From assembly GCF_963678635.1 (NCBI RefSeq), contig NC_087070.1:31597704-31661703 (forward strand): 64,000 bases of DNA, given 5' to 3'. Below the pieces are notes generated by a model. That model made no database searches. It was not told the DNA's origin and saw only the letters and a list, made by a program, of their open reading frames with translations. Below, piece by piece: positions 50,308-62,040 of this stretch. Numbering within the stretch: the stretch's first letter is position 1; each line of letters begins with the position of its first letter. The stretch comes from Symsagittifera roscoffensis (taxonomy: Eukaryota; Xenacoelomorpha; Acoela; Convolutidae). Both the position numbers and the translations under genes were made by a program.

Positions 50308-50462
50308 ATTCATTTTTTACTCCAATTTTGTGTTTTTACTTCTGAAAAAATGCATATCATACAATTTTCATTCATGAAACTGTATGATAAGCATGTTTCT
50401 TCTATGGACGTCAACTCTGGTCCATTTGTGTGTTCTAATCAGTATTTGGTTATTTGTTACTA

Positions 50463-50530
50463 TTTGCAATAAATTGATTGTCTGATTTTGAGTCCCTGTA
50501 TGTGCTTCTACGAATGTCTGATTATTCGCG
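50463..50530. repeat. Degenerate minisatellite, short block
   Basis: GATTGTCTGATTTTGAGTCC and GAATGTCTGATTATTCGCG, the same theme as at 48240, directly abutting the LINE 3' tail. Confidence 0.6.
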
Positions 50531-50604
50531 TTCATTGTTGTTGTTGTTAAGGTTGTTGTTGTGGCTTTCCAGTAGAATACTGGTGGGAATTTCTTCCACA
50601 GAGT

Positions 50605-50979
50605 TTATAATATTGTCCAATTATTTTTGCACGTTGTGCAGTCGCAGCATATCTGCCAAGTGCAGAGGTTGAGGGTACTGTATTTTTCACTGTAGAATTT
50701 CCACATAAGAGTTGTGATGCGCTGTTTGAGTCCCTGTTCTATCCTGAAATTGAATAAATGATCAATTCCATTTGCAAATCTGGTTGTACGAAAAACGAAT
50801 TCTCCCCTGCGTTTTAATGTTTGAGTTTTGGGTAATTTGAAGGGCTCTAATCGTCGGTCTAGGGTATTGTTAGCTGTGGGAAGTGGGATGCTGTGGTGTT
50901 CGTAGTCAGTGCAGAGTTTTGAAAGCAAAAGTAAGTCATTGGTCTGTAGGAACATTGGCAGAGGTAAAATGTTGAGCAT
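50605..50979 (-). pseudogene. LINE ORF2 C-terminal fragment
   Basis: 124 codons. It has the post-RT pattern of CR1/Jockey-type ORF2 (LPMFLQTNDLLLLSKLC, then FRTTRFANGIDHLFNFRI) and ends with Cys pairs (CTWQICCDCTTCKN). It is separated from the RT part by about 150 bp with stops and frameshifts. Confidence 0.7.
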
Positions 50980-51126
50980 TCTAAGTTGATCAGTGTATTT
51001 TTGGCAGTGTTTTCCACATATCCACTTTACTATTTTCTTTTGAAAAAATTCAAGTTTTTGTAGGTCTTTTCTCAGAAAGTTCGCACAGTGGCAGCCGTAG
51101 GTTAGGACTGGTAGTAATATTGATTT

Positions 51127-51837
51127 TTAGAGACCTAGTTTTACAAAGGTGTTGACGTTATGTGCTACATTTCGTCTTAGACTGTATAGTACTTTGTTTG
51201 CTTTCTTTAATCGTTCGGTTAGATTAGTGCTCCAACTAAGATCTCCTAACATGTGAATACCCAGATCTTTTATATATTTTGGCTGAGGTACACAATTTCC
51301 GTTCAAATATATATTTATATCAACACCTCTGAAGTTTACTTGAGCGCATTTTTCGAATGCCAGTTCCATGTTGTTTTGTCTACCCAATCTTCGATTTTGC
51401 TTAAGTCAAGTTGTATTTCATCTTGTTTGCGTCCAACAGATAGAATTTTTAGATCGTCAGCAAATATTGAGGGGTCACTGAAGCGTAGGACTTCAGGGAG
51501 ATCATTTATAAAAACACAGAATAGGAGTGGGCCCAGAAGTGAACCTTGGGGTACCCCGCTGGTTATTTCGAGGACGGTGGATGTGTAGAAATCATCCCGA
51601 TCAAATTGCCTTCGGTTTCTGAGATAGTCGTAGATGATTTCGAGTAGGCATCCACCTACACCAATATCACTCAATTTTCGGAGTAATAATTTGTGGGGGA
51701 CTTTATCGAAGGCCTTGGAGAAATCAGCATAAAAAGCAATGATCTCATCATGGGGATTTTCATCCAGGGCTTTGTAGATTCGATTTAGGAATTGGAGCAT
51801 GTTGCTCATAACGGAGCGTTTCTTCACAAAACCGTGT
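51127..51837 (-). pseudogene. LINE reverse transcriptase, core and thumb (frameshifted)
   Basis: Two overlapping frames. 51336-51827 holds RT blocks: AFYADFSKAFDKVPHKLL, then SGVPQGSLLGPLLF and the active site FADD (FADDLKIL). 51127-51387 continues in another frame with the thumb (YIKDLGIHMLGDLSW...KKANKVLYSLRRNV). RT copies the element RNA at the nicked target. The frame change at ~51360 and upstream breaks mean it cannot work. Confidence 0.85.
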
Positions 51838-52528
51838 TGGTTTATGGAAAGATGGTCTTTAAAGTGCTCTTAGAGTGGAGAGTACATGTATTTTTTAAAG
51901 ATTTTGCTGTCAATGTTTAGAAGGGAGATTGGGCGATAGTTTTCATTATCTTTTGGGTCGTTCTTTTTGTGAATGGGTGTTACAGCCGCTGTTTTCCTGT
52001 ATGCGTTTAATATTCTTGAAAAGCTTATTGAGTATATTACTCATTTGTTTGCCGCATCGTTGGTAAAAACCTGGAGGTAGACCATTTGGTCCACGAGTTT
52101 TTGTAGTGTCTATATTCGACAGAATATTACTTTTTGTTTTGTTTGAGACGCTGAAGTTTGTTAGGGTTGGTGATTCGCACTTTATGTTAAGGAAGTTGTT
52201 GTTTTCTTTGGCTGAAAACACTGAGTGAAAAAAATGTGTTTAACATTTCTATCTTTTCTTCTGGAATTGATGTCATTTTGTCTTTGAACTTGATCGTTTT
52301 CGGGATGTTCGAATCTCTATTGATATGCTTAAGGTGCTTGTAAATTTGACAACAATTTCTTGAACCAAAATTTTTTTCTTGGTATGAGATTCGATCATGT
52401 TCACATAATTCAGTGATTTGGCTTTCTAGTTTGAGGACCTTATTTTTTCGGTAGCTAGTTGGTCGTTTTTTGAGTAACCTCTTTTGCGTGGTGAGCATTT
52501 TCATCTGATGTGACGTACTCGGTGTAAT
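51838..52528 (-). pseudogene. LINE ORF2 region between endonuclease and RT (broken)
   Basis: Remnants in two frames (52187-52504 and 51946-52221). The second has the typical DTTKTRGPNGLPPGFY block before RT. The stretch 51838-51945 (lineage text near IYSPL) needs another frame shift, and stops are present. Confidence 0.7.
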
Positions 52529-53419
52529 TCAAGGTGGTAGCGATTGACGATATTTGGTTTTTTGTGGGATGTGGGTGTCTATCAAGTCGGTTAAGTAGTC
52601 TTGAAGTTCATTGTACATATTGTCAACATTGGTGCAGCATTGGGGGTTGAAGGGCCGATCTTTCATGGCACCAACAATCCGGTCATAGCGTCCTGACCCA
52701 AATTTGTAGAAGTTTGTCATTGCTGGGGGAGGATCGAAATGTTCAAGTTCTATTGCTGTTCTGATTGCAATATGGTCAGAGCAGTCATATATCTTATCAA
52801 AATTTTCATCGTGTTCAGAGTATACTTGACAGTTTTGATACAGAAAAACGTCCAACGTGTTTGTGCCGCAGGTCGGAAAGTTAATGCTCTGTTGAAAAAG
52901 CCTATCTTCTAACATTTCTAGGATTTCTTGTTCATCGTTTTCTTGACTGCTGAAGATGTCCCAGTTTGTAGATGGAAAGTTAATGTCTCCACATATGACT
53001 GCTTTACTTTTTTTAGGGATGGCTTCGAGAATTTTGTTGAAACATTGGTAGTCATATCTGTATTCACTGGCTCCAGGGGGGTTGTAAAAGGAGCATATAT
53101 AGATGGTTTCGTTTGCTAGGGTTATGTTACATAGGACACAACATTCGACGTCGAGTTTTATTTTTTGGGAATTTAGTGAGTTCTTAATGGCAATCAGGGC
53201 ACCTCCGTGAGTGTTAGACGACTGATGTGCTCCATCTGCTCGGTAAATTTTGTATTCAGCAAGTAGTAGTTCAGAGTTTGAGATATTTTCGTTTAACCAG
53301 GTCTCACAGATAAAAATAACGCTGTACAAACCAATTTTTATTGCATTTGCCATTTTGAATCTTCTTTCATAGTTAACTAAACTGCGTGCATTAAATTGTA
53401 AAATGTGGAGATGATCTAG
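52529..53419 (-). pseudogene. LINE AP endonuclease domain
   Basis: Open from directly after the ORF1 stop (TGA 53420-53422, same frame) to 52529. It starts LHILQFNARSLVNYERRF, then ICETWLNENI (catalytic Glu), SFYNPPGA, AVICGDINFPSTNWD (Gly-Asp-x-Asn) and CSDHIAI (Asp-His). These are the hallmark blocks of the APE-type endonuclease that nicks the target. The domain itself looks intact; the protein ends early at a stop before the RT. Confidence 0.85.
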
Positions 53420-54334
53420 TCAAACGTTGGTTGTTGCATTTTCCTGTTCTGGCTGGGAAGTTTGGTTTAATTGAACTTTCGCTCCATCATGGAAAAGCTC
53501 AAGGTTTCTTATTTTCAGTTTTTCACGTGTTACGCCTTCTTCAAGCATTTCCCTACTTCGTTTCAGGCAGAGGTTTTCTTTGATAAAATCTTCTTTAGAT
53601 AGGGCACGTGACAGAAATATATTCATTTCTTTCATTTCGTCTCTTTTCTCAGCACTTTTTGCAATCACTAGAATGACTGCTGCTGGATTTTCAAGCGTAA
53701 CTAGAAAGGTTCTAGGCTTTTTCCTTTCTTTGTTGAATGTTCGAAGTCTTTTAAACTGGACTATTTTCGGTTTAACTCCTATGGTTCCCAAAATTTCCTC
53801 TAGTTTTTCGTGAGTTTGGACAAGATTCACGTCGCGTGGTTCATTAGGATTTTCATGGATCCCTTGCACTCTTACATTGTGTTCGATGATGTGAGTGGTT
53901 GTGTTGTTGTTGTTGTTTTTGGAGTTTTGAGGACTATTCACGTTTTTGTGGCTTTCAACTTTCTTCACGACGTTTGCGTAACTCTCGTCTACTTTGTCGT
54001 GTGTTTTCCTCATTGCTTCGTTTCTTTTCTTTTCGGCAATTTGAGCAATTTGCGTTTCGAGTGTCTCAGCATTGCTTGACATGTTTTTGTTGATTTTGTT
54101 CCAGGTTGTTGACAGTCCTGTTCCGAATGAATTTGTCGCGTTCGTTTTTTCATTGCAGACGTTACAGAGTAACATTGCGTTGCGACCAAGCTCCTTTATT
54201 CCGTTGATGGCTACGTTTGATAAGCCTGTGCATGTTGGTTCTAGATGCATGTGACAACCACAAGCTACACAGTTGTAGCTTTTTTCGGCTTTCGGTATAA
54301 CGCTGTACAAACCAATTTTTATTGCATTTGCCAT
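53420..54334 (-). pseudogene. LINE ORF1 with PHD-like zinc finger (intact frame, chimeric start)
   Basis: 304 codons. Its first 13 residues (MANAIKIGLYSVI) belong to the duplicated endonuclease start; true ORF1 sequence begins at 54298. A PHD/RING-like Cys-His array (CVACGCHMHLEPTC...LLCNVC) leads. Then come a basic coiled region, and an RNA-recognition-like block (VQGIHENPNEPRDVNLV...RTFLVTLENPAAVILVI) near residues 165-240. ORF1 proteins bind element RNA. The stop TGA directly precedes the endonuclease frame. Confidence 0.75.
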
Positions 54335-54400
54335 TTTGAATCTTCTTTCATAGTTAACTAAACTGCGTGCATTAAATTGTAAAAAGTGGAGATGATCTAG

Positions 54401-55279
54401 TCAAATGTTGGATGTTGCATTTTCTTGTTCTGGCTTGGAAGTTTGGTTTAATTGAACTTTTGCTCCATCATGGCAAAGCTCAAGGTTTCTTATTTTCAGT
54501 TTTTCACGTGGTACGCCTTCTTCAAGCATTTCCCTACTTCGTTGCAGGCAGAGGTTTTCTTTGATAGAATCTTCTTTAGATAGGGCACGTGACAGAAATA
54601 TGTTCATTTCTTTCATTTCGTCTCTTTTTTCAGTACTTTTTGCAATCACTAGAATGACTGCTGCTGGATTTTCAAGCGTAACTGGAAGTGTTCTAGGCTT
54701 TTTCCCTTCTTTGTTGAATGTTCCAAGTCTTTTAAACTGGACTATTTTCGGTTTAACTCCTATGGTTCCCAAAATTTCCTCTATTTTTTTGTGAGTTTGG
54801 ACAAGATTCACGTCGCGTGGTTCATTAGGATCTTCATGGATCCGTTGCACTCTTACATTGTGTTCGATGTTGTGAGTGGTTGTGTTGTTGTTATTTTTGG
54901 AGTTTTGAGGACTATTCACGTTTTTGTGGCTTTCAACTTTCTTCACGACGTTTGCGTAACTCTCGTCTACTTTGTCGTGTGTTTTCCTCATTGCTTTGTT
55001 TAATTTCTTTTCGGCAACTTGAGCAATTTGCGTTTCGAGTGTCTCAGAATTACTAGACATGTTTTTGTTGATTTTTTTTCCAGGTTGTTGACAGTCCTGT
55101 TCCGAATGAATTTGTCGCGTTCGTTGTTTTCATTGCAGACGTTACAGAGTAACATTCCGTTGCGACCAAGCTCCTTTATTCCGTTGATGGCTACGTTTGT
55201 TAATCCTGTGCATGATGGTTCTAGATGAATGTGACAACCACAAGCTACACAGTTGTAACTTTTTTTCGGCTTTCGGTAT
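54401..55279 (-). pseudogene. Second (upstream) copy of LINE ORF1, frameshifted
   Basis: 219 codons open at 54401-55060, matching the neighbour almost throughout. Its PHD part (55080-55279) is in another frame because a T run near 55068-55077 differs in length and GTT/TTT changes surround it. Confidence 0.75.
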
Positions 55280-55516
55280 GGACCTTGTGCAAGTTCGGCA
55301 TGTGCGACTCATCGTTGAAGAGTTTAACAGAGGGGGATTTTACAGAGGGATCTGTGATTCCCGAGAAGAGACGCCTGTGGTAAGATGCGTTCAGAGAAAT
55401 ATGCAAACCTGTGGATCCCGAAAAGGGGACGCCTGCGGTTTGATTTTTCTAGAAAGGACAGAGGAAAGTACAGCTCACATACCTGCAGCTTACACTCAGT
55501 ACGAGCAGTGGCAGTG
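55280..55516 (-). other. LINE ORF1 linker between esterase and PHD
   Basis: No clear domain. It contains palindromic-looking GATCCC/GAGAAG repeats. Probably ORF1 sequence with lost frame. Confidence 0.4.
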
Positions 55517-56014
55517 TCAGAAGGTGCACTCGTACTGGGTGAGATGACCTTCGTCGTTGAAAGCGTCAGAGTATTTCTTGTACAGTATCTTGTAAGTACT
55601 GTAAATCTTCTCACACACGCCCCTATATTTCCAATTTCCCTTCTTTTTCTGTATTTCGCGATTCACTCTCGCCGATCGGAATCGATATTCACTGCGGTGA
55701 GGGATTCCGATGACAAAAATCTGCTTTGCTAGTCTGCTTAGCTCCTCGGTTAATTCTGCGAGTTCGTTTGCAATATCTTCTTCAGGGACCGTGGAGGGCT
55801 CTCTTCCGTCAAAAGCGTCGTTTCCCCCAATGAGCAAAACAATGGTATTGTATTTGTCCTTCGGAGGTAGGAAGCTTCTGACGGCAGCGATACGGGCTCC
55901 AGGTAATGACAAGATGTTTGTGTTTGGGAGTTCCAAGTGTCGCGCCTGCAAGTCTGCTATCAGAAGGTTCTTTGACGAAGATGTTTTGAAAATATGATAT
56001 CTCCTGGTTGACAT
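55517..56014 (-). pseudogene. LINE ORF1 esterase (SGNH-like) domain
   Basis: 165 codons. IADLQARHLE stands where the GDS-type block I is usual; the classic Ser is not obvious. Block III is clear (IVLLIGGNDAF, the Gly-x-Asn-Asp motif), and the end has EGHLTQYE in place of the D-x-x-H block. SGNH/esterase domains occur in ORF1 of CR1-like LINEs. The altered catalytic Ser region suggests loss of activity or early decay. Confidence 0.7.
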
Positions 56015-56089
56015 TTAGAGCGAGGCAACCATTGCTACCTTGAGAAATTCAAATTTATCTGAAACTATTTAATAATTGTAACTATTCAA

Positions 56090-56885
56090 TTGTGCCCCTA
56101 TCGGTGGGTAATTATGCGTCCATATGTGATCCCCTATGAGTATAGTATCAGGTGACCCAATGTGTGCATTATGTTTGTCTGACTGTGTGCCCCCGATTCT
56201 GCCCTCATGAAAGTCTGGTTATGAGTAGCTATGTGTGTCCGTATGATTGTATGACTAAGTGTCTCTAAGTCTCTTCCATGAGATACTTCACGATTGAGTG
56301 TCTGATTACGTGCCCCTATGTGTGCCCCTATTACTTTCGGATAATATATCTCCATGTGTGCCTCTGGGACAGTTTGATGATTTTTTCCTAGTGCGCCCCT
56401 ATAGTTTCTGGTTATGTGAGTCTTTGTTAGCATCTATGGTGTCTGAAAACGCCTCTTTGTGTTTCTTCTCGTGTCTGATTGTATGTCCCTATGTGTGACC
56501 CTACGAAATTCTGACTATATGTGTCTCTGAGTGTCTGTGTGGATGTCATTATATGCGCCGCTGTGAGTTTGTGGCTATGTGTTTCTAAGTGTTCCATTGT
56601 GAGTGTCTGTTCTTATGTCCCTATAAATTCCCATGCGAGCTTCACAATACGAGTGCCTGTGAGTGTCTGTTTATGTGCATCTAAATGTGCGACACGGTGC
56701 GTGTTTACTTGAACTTTTCTATTTCATTTGAGTGGGTCTCACTATAAATTCCTGCGAGTGTCTCTATCTGGGCTCCTATCAGTGTCTGATCAAATTTCGG
56801 TGAATGCCTTATTATTTTTCCTCATGTGTTCTTCTGTGAATGTCATTTTATGTGTGCCTGTGATCGCCACAATATGAACTTCTAC
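56090..56885. repeat. Degenerate minisatellite, block 2
   Basis: Same theme as at 48240 (GAGTGTCTGATTACGTGCCC followed by CTATGTGTGCCCCTAT). Short open frames are by-products. Confidence 0.8.
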
Positions 56886-57700
56886 CCGCACCGAAGTTTC
56901 ATGGGTAATAATCGATTATAATGGATTTTCGTTGACTAAAATGTTGTCTATATAATCGATTATCATGTCAAATTTAGATCACGTAATCGATTTTTAATCG
57001 ATTATAATCGATTATTTTGGAAAAATTTAAATCCATTATAATCGATTATAATCCATTTTTATTTTCAATATAATGGATTTTTTTTTGTACATAAAATCCA
57101 TGAAAATTGATTAAAATAATGACTTTAATTTTTGCAACTTTCTGCAAAACTCGAACGAACACGTTCATCCAGGGGCGGCCAATATGTAGTAATTTTTCAA
57201 AAAGTGCCCAAAAACAGCATTGTGACCAGCTCCTCCCCCCCCCCACCCAACAAACCCCCTCCCCAATGTACCCACCCCAACGTATAAACCCCCCTCCCCC
57301 CCCAACGTACCCCCATCCCCCCAACGTACCCCCCCCCCCCCCCCCCCCCCACGTATATACCCCCCAAACGGAAAAAATGAAATTAAGCGAGAGAACAAAA
57401 TAACTAACTTAAGTTGAACAAAACTATGAGAAAATGAAAACAGCACACAAAAAGATTTGAATAAATAGAATATAATCCAATATAATCGATTAAAATGGAT
57501 TAGTTTTTTTTGATAAATTTTTTTGAAAATAATCGATTATAATCGATTATAATCGATTATATTGGATTTTTATTGCTTAAAAAAATATTATCATTATAAT
57601 CCATTTTCAATTGATTATAATCGATTATTCTTGTTATTTTGTAGAGACTGACAATGAAAATCCAATATAATCGATTATTATCCATGAAACTTTAGTGCGA
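56886..57700. mobile_element. TIR element rich in AATCGATTATAATCGATT
   Basis: The left arm (CGCACCGAAGTTTCATGGGT, then AATAATCGATTATAATGGAT) and right arm (the inverse, ending in CATGAAACTTTAGTGCG) are long imperfect inverted repeats made of tandem ATCGAT palindromes (56905-57060 and 57480-57690). Between them lies a C-rich minisatellite. No coding capacity. It is inserted in the minisatellite. Confidence 0.75.
57231..57366. repeat. C-rich minisatellite inside the TIR element
   Basis: Repeats of CCCCCCAACGTACCCC type, with a run of more than 20 C. On the minus strand it is strongly G-rich. Confidence 0.85.
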
Positions 57701-57880
57701 GTAATTACGTGCACCTGTAGATGGCTGATGAAATATTTGTGTGTGTGTCCACATGTAAGCACCGTTGAGTATTTGATGACAAGTCCAGATTTGTGCTTCT
57801 GTAAGTGTCAATAATGTGTCCCTTTGTCCCTGCAAGTTTCATGTGTCCCTATGTATTCCCCTGTGAGTGCCCGGGTTGAG
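57701..57880. repeat. Degenerate minisatellite, block 3
   Basis: Same GTGTCC/CTATGTG theme. Followed by a CCCGGGTTGA motif at about 57870. Confidence 0.65.
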
Positions 57881-58319
57881 CTCACATTGAAAATTATCGA
57901 CAAAAGTGAAAAAAAAAACAGCGATCGTCATCGATGAAATATCGATGTTCATTGCCACAATAGCAACATCTATCGATATCGCTAATTCAGCGATGAAACA
58001 GCCACAAAAAACCTATCAAAATGAGCAAAAATTGTCTCTGGTAGCTTTTCAATCCCCCAACCTTTAGTTTTGTAGACATGTTTGCTACCTTTGAGCTATC
58101 AATTCTTAGCTGAATCAGTACAATTTCTACGGAATCATAACTGCTGAAATAGCTCTGAAACATCGCAGCAGGTTTAACTATGCAAAAAACTCTGAATTAA
58201 ACATGAACCAGCGCTGGAAATTAGTGATACTACAGAAAGGGATACTACAAATCTATAATTTGGGATACTACAGAAAAGCTATAATTAACGGTGGGACTTC
58301 AAACCGGGAGTCTAATTAA
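57881..58319. other. Non-coding sequence within the minisatellite region
   Basis: Contains ATCGATG/ATATCGAT palindromes near 57920-57985. No gene. Confidence 0.5.
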
Positions 58320-58925
58320 ATGTGCAACTACTTGTGTCTCATGTGTGCCCTAGATAGTGTCCGATTATGTGCACCAATGAGCGCCTGTGTCTCTGCTCGT
58401 GTGAGTTCCTAATTAGGTAATTATATGTGTGTCTCTTTGAGTTTCTGATAATGTCTCCCTATGTGAGCCCCTTTTAGTTTCTGATACTGTTCCCTTATGT
58501 TTGCCTCTGTGAGTTTCTGATTATATGCACATACCTTGTAGGATGATGTTTTTACTTATGTTTGCCCTACTGAGTTTCAGCATATGTGCTCTTATGAGTG
58601 CCTGATTAGGTAACTATATGTGTGTCCCTTTGAGTTTCTGAAAATGTCTCCCTAGGTGTGTCTATTTGATCTTCTGACAATGTGTCCCTATATGTGCACC
58701 TATGAGTTTCTTATTATGTGCACTATAGTTGTCTAATTAAGTATTTCTACGGGTGCCTTAATAGGTGTTTGTTTGTGTACGCCCCTTTTGTGTGTCTGGT
58801 TTTTTTTGCCCTTATTTGTGCACTTATTAATGTCCGATTAGTTATTTTCATGCGTAATCCTGTGACTGTCTGATTATGTGTCCTTTTTTGTGCCCCTCTG
58901 AGTGTCTGACTTTGAATTCTTTCAT
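58320..58925. repeat. Degenerate minisatellite, block 4
   Basis: Same theme (GTGTGTCTCTTTGAGTTTCT, TCTGATTATGTG). Confidence 0.75.
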
Positions 58926-59110
58926 TGGCAAGCTTACTGCTGGCACTGGAGTTTTATGAATAATAATCAATTATTTAGCTTTTCCCGATCCATCTCCACA
59001 AAGATCAAAAATAATCAATGATAATCAATTAGAAATGGATTATAGACTTTTTTGAACCATAATAATCATTATAACCAATTGTAATGGGTTATGAAAAAAT
59101 TTGTTTATAG
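58926..59110. mobile_element. Remnant of the AATCGATT TIR element
   Basis: GCACTGGAGTTTTATGAATA, then ATAATCAATTATTTAG and further ATAATCAATGATAATCAATT repeats, a decayed arm of the family at 56886. Confidence 0.5.
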
Positions 59111-62040
59111 TTTTCAACATCAGTGTTTCCACAAATTGACATTTGCTTTGACTTAACCCAGGTTTTTTTTAGAAAATTGTAAAAAAAAAAACATACTATA
59201 ACTGAGAAAACTGATAACAAGTTTTTTCTTGTTTTCAAGTTTTTCTTTAACAGTTTTTTGATACATTTGTTTAGTTTCTCAAATTGTGTTGACCTTTGTC
59301 AGTGGATTCTGCAATCATTTTTTCTTTTTTTTCTATTGGATTCCACAAACACATTTTCAACTGTTTCAACATATATTCGCGCGGACCCATTTTTTCATCA
59401 CCTGATTTCTTGTATATTGGTGACTGCTCCCGCCAGTGAACGTCTAATTTCAGCTTACGTGACAGAATTTATGGCAGCAAATGAGACAAATGAAAACCTC
59501 TATTTTTTTCTGCAAAATTTTTTTCCATTTCAATTAACTTTCAAATAACCACCTTTTCTACTTCATTTTAACCCTCCCCTATGCATTTCAAACAATTGTC
59601 TTAATTGCTGAGTCGGGGGTGCGGCGGGGGCGTTTTTTTCTTCAGCAATAAAGGCAATTGTCTTAAATGCTGGAGTGGGGAAAGCGGACCCCTCAGTAAT
59701 TATGACAATTGTCTTAAATGGGGGGTTAACCATAAAATAACATCTCTCATCACCGAAAAAGGGGAAGGAAGATAAACGGGAGATTTTAGATCTCTTTTAG
59801 AGAAAAATTGAGATGCTTATGATGTTTAAATTGCTGACATAGTTTGTCTTCCTAATTCTAAATGAAGAATTTTTTTCAAAGTTGAAGAGGTTATGTTAAT
59901 TACACAATATATAAGTCACGTGAAGAAAAAAAAGATCCGATAAAGGATGCAACAGTAAAAATTGTGCTTCTATGTAGGGTTCATTTGATTGTGGAATTCA
60001 TTGACAAAAGTCTCTAAAACACGCAAAAGATGTGTCCGTGGAATCCAGACGCGTGAAAGCACAAATATGCGCATAGTAATAAAACCGAGCTTGGTGTCGT
60101 AACGAATTTTGCGTCTTTCTTCAACATGAAATTGATCAGTTCAACAATAGCTATCCAATTCGCAAAAAAACACACGAGGATCGCTTGAAGAAATCAAATA
60201 AGAAGTCAAGCTTGAATGTTATTAGGAAGACCAATTTTTTAGTATATGTTTTTTTCAAAAGGTAAATTGTGTTTGGTTAAAACTAAATTAGAGTTTCAGA
60301 TCTTGGGATGCTTCTCTCGCCTTCTTAAATTGACAGCACAAACTTGAAAAAAAAAAACTTCCGTTTTAAGTATTCGGGTTGAACTCCAAAATCTATGTTT
60401 GTTCATAAATGCATGCTTATTCATTCAACTCCCTCCATAAATCACTCATGGAAAAAGCTTGTCGTACAACTTAAGCATTTTGAAAACAAATTTTCCGGAT
60501 GATATGAGAGCTATCTGATGATTTTTAAAAAATTGAATGAGGAGAAATGCTTCTCACGAAGTTCCAATCATAAAAATTGTACGATAAGCTTTTTTTAATA
60601 ACCATAACTTTTTAAAATAATTCGTGGGTAAACTCAAATGAGTTTCAAAAATATAAAAAAATGCAAAAATCAGATTTTTTTAAATGTAAACATGGAAACA
60701 TGAAAAAAATATCATTACGAGGCCAAATTTGGCATTTTGTGAATTGTTAGCGGATTCCGCAACAGGTCAAAATCAGATTTTGCGGAATCCGCAACATTGC
60801 TACGTTTCTTTGATCTTCTTTGCTGTTTTGGATTCCATGGACAAATAGCTAAAACACTGTATTGCTCAAAATCGCTCCAAAAAAGGCAATCTTGCGAAAC
60901 CCGTAACAAAATGTCTGGATTTTGGAACAAGTTTGTGGAATCCATGGACAAACCTTAATCGACCCGTTTAGTAATTTTAAGCTGTCGCGCAATTCCATTA
61001 TCAAAGAGTATTGGCAAAAAATTCAAATTCAGGTTGTTTGATTTTTACAAAATTCCTGCTAGGTTTCAATTCTCAAAATTACCAACGCAAAAATAAGTAG
61101 AAACTCCTGTTGACTCAAATTTTTTACAGCAAATAAAAATTTTTAGTAATTTTATTGGGCAATGTGCTCGCAAATTTGCATTTTGAATTGAGAATTGGAA
61201 ATCTTGCAAGATTCTAGAAAGATTTTTCCACGGTTTGCGCTTCAAGTACACAAAGGGTAGCAGATATTTTTCGGATTTTTTTTCTCAGAAATCAAGCGAA
61301 AGTTTAGGTTGGTTGTTTTGCGTGAGGCCAAATTGTTGTTCTTATTTTCATACGTTGAAATAAACAAATATTATCAAGATAACAGGCCTCATTTTCCACC
61401 AGCAAATTCTTCAAAATAGAGACTTCTGTTCATAAAAACAATTAGTTTTTTCTTGCAGCAAATTTCGCTTGCTGAAATCTGAAAATACGGTTAATCTTTG
61501 AGATATTTGCCACTCATATGTTTTTTTTTATTTAAAAAATCCCAAAAAAAACAGAATTTCTTTATTTAAGAAAAGCTGAGACCAGACTGGGACAAACACA
61601 AAAACATAAAAAGAAACTCAAAACATTGTTAATTTGATCTTCTGGAAAAACGTCTCTCAAGTTTTTCTTATGCATGGAAGAATGTTTCTTATAGAGATTT
61701 CATACAGTTTGCTGTACGTGCGGAAAAGTTTTTCAAACTTTGAAATTGTAAGATTAGAAGCTTAGTTCAGCCCGGGTATCTGCGGTTGGCTTTATCTCTA
61801 AATACACAGGAACTGAAAGTTCATACTGCTGCAGAAAATGAGGTTAAACGTTATCAGTAACTAAATCTTCATAAAAAGAGCTTGCAATTTTTTTTTATAT
61901 ATTACGTCATTAAAATTTTTTAATTTTTGTTTTTGGGCTAAGCAAGAGGCTTATTTTTAATTCTCTGAGACAGAAGGGATCCTCTTTTGGTTTTTTGGTC
62001 TCATATAAGGCTTTTTAAGAAAAAATAAATACTGTCAATC
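59111..62040. other. Non-coding AT-rich region
   Basis: No supported gene. Three ACAATTGTCTTAA-type motifs with G-rich surroundings lie at 59590-59720. An inverted pair AAAAAGCTTGTCGTACAA (60453-60470) / TTGTACGATAAGCTTTTTT (60577-60595) could form a long hairpin. Confidence 0.5.

Larger units (their letters stand above)
53318..55279 (-). repeat. 981-bp tandem duplication inside the LINE
   Basis: Units 53318-54298 and 54299-55279 run from the PHD start of ORF1 to the first residues of the endonuclease. As a result the sequence MANAIKIGLYSVI (start of the endonuclease region) also appears just before the PHD finger of the downstream unit. They differ by scattered substitutions and small indels, so the duplication is not brand new. 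Confidence 0.9.
50536..56040 (-). mobile_element. CR1-type LINE (non-LTR retrotransposon), degenerate, with internal duplication
   Basis: On the minus strand, 5' to 3': SGNH/esterase domain, PHD-like zinc finger with basic ORF1 (present twice through a 981-bp tandem duplication), AP endonuclease, reverse transcriptase (FADD) and a C-terminal region, ending in (CAA)n-like repeats at 50536-50560. Esterase and PHD domains in ORF1 and a short-repeat 3' tail are known features of CR1-like elements. Frameshifts and stops break ORF2, so the copy is dead. It sits inside the degenerate minisatellite. Confidence 0.85.

Noticed and set aside
57046-57446. Gly-rich or Pro-rich frames
   Set aside because: Simple products of the C-run minisatellite.
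48240-58925. CRISPR-like array or telomeric repeat
   Set aside because: Units are degenerate, lack constant repeat/variable spacer structure, and do not match telomere motifs.
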